Assembly: GCA_017880865.1 (NCBI GenBank) | Contig: JADGRL010000007.1 | Location: 1 to 64,000, forward strand | Source: Gallionella sp. | Lineage (GTDB): Bacteria; Pseudomonadota; Gammaproteobacteria; Burkholderiales; Gallionellaceae | Reading direction: 5' to 3' | DNA: 64,000 bases | Shown: positions 61,283 to 64,000 of the stretch, in pieces | Layout: each line of letters opens with the position of its first letter | Numbering within the stretch: the first letter of the stretch is position 1 | Program-made: the position numbers and the translations under genes | The notes under the pieces: model-generated | What the model saw: the letters and a program-made list of their open reading frames with translations, nothing else | What the model was told of the DNA's origin: nothing | Database searches by the model: none

Positions 61283-62539
61283 TTAACGCCCAAGCAACTC
61301 GCCAATCGGTTTGAGCGATTCGACCCGGTCACAGATCACTTTGGCGATGGCGACCAGCGGCCCACCGAGCAGCAGGCCCCATACGCCCCAAAGCCAACCG
61401 AAGAACAGCAAGGAGATGAACAGCACGGCGGCGTTCACGCCCGCAAATCGGCTCTGCAGCCACGTTGCAAACCCGAGCCCGACAGCGATCGACACCAGCA
61501 GCGATACGCCCGCTACGGCGAGCGCATGGAGCAGCGATCCGAACTGCAAGAAACCCGCCATGCCGCCTATGAACGCGATCAACGCCGGGCCCAGATAGGG
61601 GACAAAGTGCAGCACGCCCGCTGCGACGCCCCATACGCCCGCCTGCTCCATGCCAAGCGCCTCGAATGCAAGCCAAGTTCCGACGCCAACCAAGGCGTTC
61701 GACACGAGCATAGACAGCAGGTAGCGTTGAATTTGCACGTCAACCTCATCGAGAATGCGCACGGCATCTTTCTTGCGCGCCAGCGATGGCCCGACCAGCT
61801 GCACCAGCTTTCGACGAAAATGCGCGCCCGAGGCCAACAGGAAATAGGTGAGCAGCAAGATGATTGGCGCTTGGGCGGCAACCGCGAATAGCAGTGCGGA
61901 TTGCGCGAGCGCGTAGTCGCGCAACCATGCGGTGGGCTCGCTTGCCTGGACGGCGACCACGCGCGCTCCCGGCTTTGCGCCCGCGTCAGCGGCGGCCCCC
62001 TCGAGTTGTTTGGCGGTTTCCTGCATGTTCTGCAGCGTGGTCGGACCGCTGGTACGTGCTGCGCTCAGGTTCTGCCGCAACTTGAGTGCAGCATCGGGAA
62101 ATTTGTCGATCATGGCCACCGCACCATCGCTCAACGAAAACGCGATCCACGACAGGCTTCCGACCAGCACGACCAGCACCAGCGCCGCTCCCGCAGGACG
62201 CGGAAAGTGAAATTTATTCAGCCAGTCCACCACCGGGCTCAGCGTGTAGGTCACGAGGATGCCGAGCAGCAATGGCACGAAGAAGGCGCGCGCCAGATAC
62301 AGAGCAGCGGCCAGCGCGATGGCCGCCAGTATGCCGAGCGACACATTCATGCGTAAATAACGGGTCGTGCGGATCGTGATCGCTGCGGAATCTGCAGCCA
62401 GGAAAGCGGCTTCGGACGCGACCTTGAGGTCGGCCTCATCAGGGTGATCAGCTCCATCCATCGCGCCAACAGATGTTCCAGAATCCACACTCTTGTGGGT
62501 CACTATCTTGCGGTGTTTGCTTCGTTGATCATGCGACAT
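61283..62539 (-). CDS. AI-2E family transporter (YdiK/PerM-like)
   Basis: The 418-residue membrane protein has about seven to eight helices: an N-terminal pair (SLGILAAIALAAALYLARAFF, LLLGILVTYTLSPVVDWL), a central soluble part (about 140-210) and a C-terminal bundle with VAAGVLHFVPYLGPALIAFIGG and LWGVWGLLLGGPLVAIAKV, the family signature. Substrates are not certain; family members export AI-2 or act as Na+/H+ exchangers. Start ATG 62539; a GTG at 62548 is an alternative. Confidence 0.88.
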   Translation of the reverse strand: MSHDQRSKHRKIVTHKSVDSGTSVGAMDGADHPDEADLKVASEAAFLAADSAAITIRTTRYLRMNVSLGILAAIALAAALYLARAFFVPLLLGILVTYTLSPVVDWLNKFHFPRPAGAALVLVVLVGSLSWIAFSLSDGAVAMIDKFPDAALKLRQNLSAARTSGPTTLQNMQETAKQLEGAAADAGAKPGARVVAVQASEPTAWLRDYALAQSALLFAVAAQAPIILLLTYFLLASGAHFRRKLVQLVGPSLARKKDAVRILDEVDVQIQRYLLSMLVSNALVGVGTWLAFEALGMEQAGVWGVAAGVLHFVPYLGPALIAFIGGMAGFLQFGSLLHALAVAGVSLLVSIAVGLGFATWLQSRFAGVNAAVLFISLLFFGWLWGVWGLLLGGPLVAIAKVICDRVESLKPIGELLGR

Positions 62540-62720
62540 TCTGCGCACCTGACGAGGATCGCTGACAGCTCGTCAGGCATGAACATGCCGCCGAACCGCC
62601 GAACGTGATCAAGTTCAAATCAGGGCTGAGCACAATCCCGGCGCTACTGAACATAAGTGCTACGGTGCCAGAGATTAAACGCAGTGGACACGAGAGCTTA
62701 TTGGTTTTTGATTTCATCAT
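62529..62720 (-). CDS. Possible small secreted protein
   Basis: A 63-residue frame with a signal-like N-terminus (LRLISGTVALMFSSAGIVLS) and four cysteines or so near the end. GGAAGGA lies about 10 bases before the ATG pair. It overlaps the AI-2E start by 11 bases, which would allow coupling. No family is recognised and it may be chance. Confidence 0.3.
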   Translation of the reverse strand: MMKSKTNKLSCPLRLISGTVALMFSSAGIVLSPDLNLITFGGSAACSCLTSCQRSSSGAQNVA

Positions 62721-62754
62721 GTGGCAATTTTCCTTCCCGCCCAGGATGCCCTCT

Positions 62755-62768
62755 GTGCGCTAGCGCTC
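62755..62768 (-). promoter_or_regulatory. GTGCGCTAGCGCTC palindrome (site 4)
   Basis: It differs by one base from the perfect palindrome and lies 216 bases upstream of the AI-2E permease start (62539), and 35 bases before the possible small protein at 62720. Confidence 0.5.
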
Positions 62769-62948
62769 ATAGCGCGAAAAACACCTTAGTCTGAACGGCG
62801 CTTAATGACGTGGGTACAGAGCCTGATTGAAATCCCAGGGTCGTCCTGTTGTTATGTCCGGATCGGGTAATCCATTTCGTTAGCATAAACCTAGATAATC
62901 CATTAGGGAGGAAACACCGTTGTCCGAAAAACTTTTGGCCGGGCACCT

Positions 62949-63006
62949 GTAGGAGCGCAAATTGTTGCGCGATGGTTCTTGATCGCCCGACAAGTCGGGC
63001 TCCTAC
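62949..63006. repeat. GTAGGAG-type BIME-like palindrome
   Basis: GTAGGAGCGCAAATTG...CGGGCTCCTAC, 58 bases, with hairpins GCGCAAATTGTTGCGC and GCCCGACAAGTCGGGC. It is the copy at 40781 in reverse order, so the two share both hairpin types. Confidence 0.85.
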
Positions 63007-63133
63007 AAAGCACGAATGGTCTAGCGGACAATCTGGGATAAAACTCGTGTGGCGAGTTTTGGCCACCTTGCCCAGATGGCTAGCGGCCCTACCAGGGGTT
63101 CCATTGGGCTGTCTTCAAAAAAATTGATTTTAT

Positions 63134-63147
63134 GTGCGCCAGCGCAC
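63134..63147 (+). promoter_or_regulatory. GTGCGCCAGCGCAC palindrome (site 5)
   Basis: The outer six bases of each arm match the other sites, with C in place of T in the middle. It lies 206 bases upstream of the Ig-like lipoprotein gene. Confidence 0.55.
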
Positions 63148-63352
63148 GGAGCTAGGTGGACGGAAGTGGAATAGTGTAGTTGGTGTGACAAATTGCCTTG
63201 GCTCCGGTTGATCCGATTTTGCAATGGAGTAAACCAAGTTGAGGCTCGAATGTAACTCATGGTTATGGCGTAGCACACTAGGATAAGTACCAGTCAAGGG
63301 GCCGGTCGATTGCACCGATGTTCTTCTGGATCAGATATTAAGGAGAAACAAA

Positions 63353-64000
63353 ATGAACAGATTCGAGAGCGTTAATAAACCACTGATGTGGCTTATGGCA
63401 TTACTACTGGCCGCTGTTGTGGCCGGATGCGGCGGTGGCAGAGGAACCGCAGTCATAGCAGACACCACCGCGCCCACCGTGAGTTCCGTCGTCCCTGCGA
63501 ATGCGGCCACGGGTATACCACTCAATGCGAGCATCGTCGCCATCTTTAGCGAGGCGATGAAACCTTCAACGCTCACCACGTCGACCTTTACTTTAAAGCA
63601 AGGGTCCACGGTTGTTCCAGGTGCAGTGACCTATGCGGGTGTCACCGCGACCTTCAAGCCGACCAGCGCTCTTGCTGCCAGCACGGTCTATATCGCCGCG
63701 ATTACCACCGGGGTTACGGATCTGGCAGGCAATGCATTGGCGGTCACTAAAACATGGAGCTTTACCACCGGCTTGGTTGCTGACACCACACCGCCCACCG
63801 TGGCATCCACCGTCCCTGTAAATGCGACCACGGGGATAGCAATCAACGCGAACGTCACCGCCCTCTTTAGCGAATTAATGGACCCTGCAACGATCGTTTC
63901 ACCCGCAACCAGTTTCACATTGACTGGACCCGCAGGTGCCGTAGTAGCAGGCGTAGTGACTTACTCGGGCAGTACCGCGACCTTCAATCCGAACGTTGAT
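63353..64000 (+). CDS. Ig-like (Big_5) lipoprotein, 3' end outside the window
   Basis: The frame is open from ATG 63353 to the window end, so 216 residues are seen. The N-terminus MNRFESVNKPLMWLMALLLA with lipobox VVAGCGGG is nearly that of the ice-binding lipoprotein at 54663. Two SbsA/Big_5 Ig-like domains follow (about 37-135 and 140-216), each with DTTxPTVxSxVPxNAxTGI and FSExMxPxT. Relatives end in a DUF3494 ice-binding domain or further Ig repeats; which applies lies outside. AAGGAG precedes the ATG. Confidence 0.88.
   Translation, partial: MNRFESVNKPLMWLMALLLAAVVAGCGGGRGTAVIADTTAPTVSSVVPANAATGIPLNASIVAIFSEAMKPSTLTTSTFTLKQGSTVVPGAVTYAGVTATFKPTSALAASTVYIAAITTGVTDLAGNALAVTKTWSFTTGLVADTTPPTVASTVPVNATTGIAINANVTALFSELMDPATIVSPATSFTLTGPAGAVVAGVVTYSGSTATFNPNVD

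Larger units (their letters stand above)
62769..63352. other. Intergenic region between AI-2E permease and Ig-like lipoprotein
   Basis: These 584 bases hold a GTAGGAG-type repeat (62949-63006), site 5 of the palindrome family and a leader that resembles the one before the ice-binding gene. No gene is seen. Confidence 0.6.

Noticed and set aside
62767-63127. Open frames between the AI-2E permease and the Ig-like gene
   Set aside because: They run through the GTAGG repeat, lack ribosome sites and resemble no family.

Overview
The window looks like a chromosome segment of a betaproteobacterium of the order Nitrosomonadales, most like Gallionellaceae or relatives. This is inferred from gene content and order (argH-algZ-algR followed by hemCDXY, rpe-gph-trpE, ubiA, an N-type ATPase operon, ice-binding lipoproteins); no 16S gene is present. 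I see no rRNA, tRNA, CRISPR array, prophage or complete insertion sequence.

Layout. 0.2-4.9 kb: phoU-ppx, rpiA and pgm (phosphate and sugar-phosphate housekeeping). 5.0-8.6 kb: an AT-richer accessory island. It holds an unrecognised two-gene operon (a PD-(D/E)xK nuclease-like protein plus a uracil-phosphoribosyltransferase-like protein with a degenerate PRPP loop), closed by a strong terminator. A brnT-brnA toxin-antitoxin pair, a second brnA behind a beheaded brnT, and a vapBC pair on the other strand follow. 8.7-19.2 kb: ridA, a DUF4124 protein, recG (carrying an in-frame palindromic repeat), an LRR protein kinase, a Rossmann-type protein, a dead metallophosphoesterase, a nitroreductase, ubiA, a methyltransferase, a cation/proton antiporter and grxD. 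19.3-31.8 kb: argH, the AlgZ/AlgR pair, a coiled-coil lipoprotein, a dead mltC-like gene, ppc and the hemC-hemD-hemX-hemY operon. 31.9-39.0 kb: a secreted subtilase with a separate propeptide-like partner, a 2Fe-2S reductase, an RsuA-like protein lacking the catalytic Asp, a VF530 protein and a haem-sensing GGDEF-EAL protein. 39.1-45.5 kb: rpe, gph, trpE, an FAD oxidoreductase, trpG, trpD on the minus strand. 45.8-53.2 kb: an atpDCQRBEFAG (N-ATPase) operon with a brnTA module between atpA and atpG. 53.4-64 kb: ppk2, then an envelope/stress region with an ice-binding lipoprotein, yqjD/E/K-like genes, small membrane proteins, OmpA and DUF4398 lipoproteins, a Ca2+/H+ antiporter, an AI-2E family permease and an Ig-like lipoprotein running off the end.

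Two non-coding themes recur. First, GTAGG...CCTAC palindromes (REP/BIME-like) occur at about 10.9, 19.2, 40.8, 44.0 and 62.9 kb; one lies inside recG and two sit at junctions of the trp cluster. Second, a 14-bp palindrome of the form GTGCGCTAGCGCAC occurs five times, only in the 54-63 kb envelope region, each time 160-210 bp upstream of a start codon on the matching strand, which suggests a shared regulator.

Best candidates for something undescribed: the two-gene operon at 5.06-6.66 kb (possible anti-phage or conflict system), the palindrome-defined envelope regulon, the toxin-antitoxin pair inside the N-ATPase operon, and the separate subtilase/propeptide pair.
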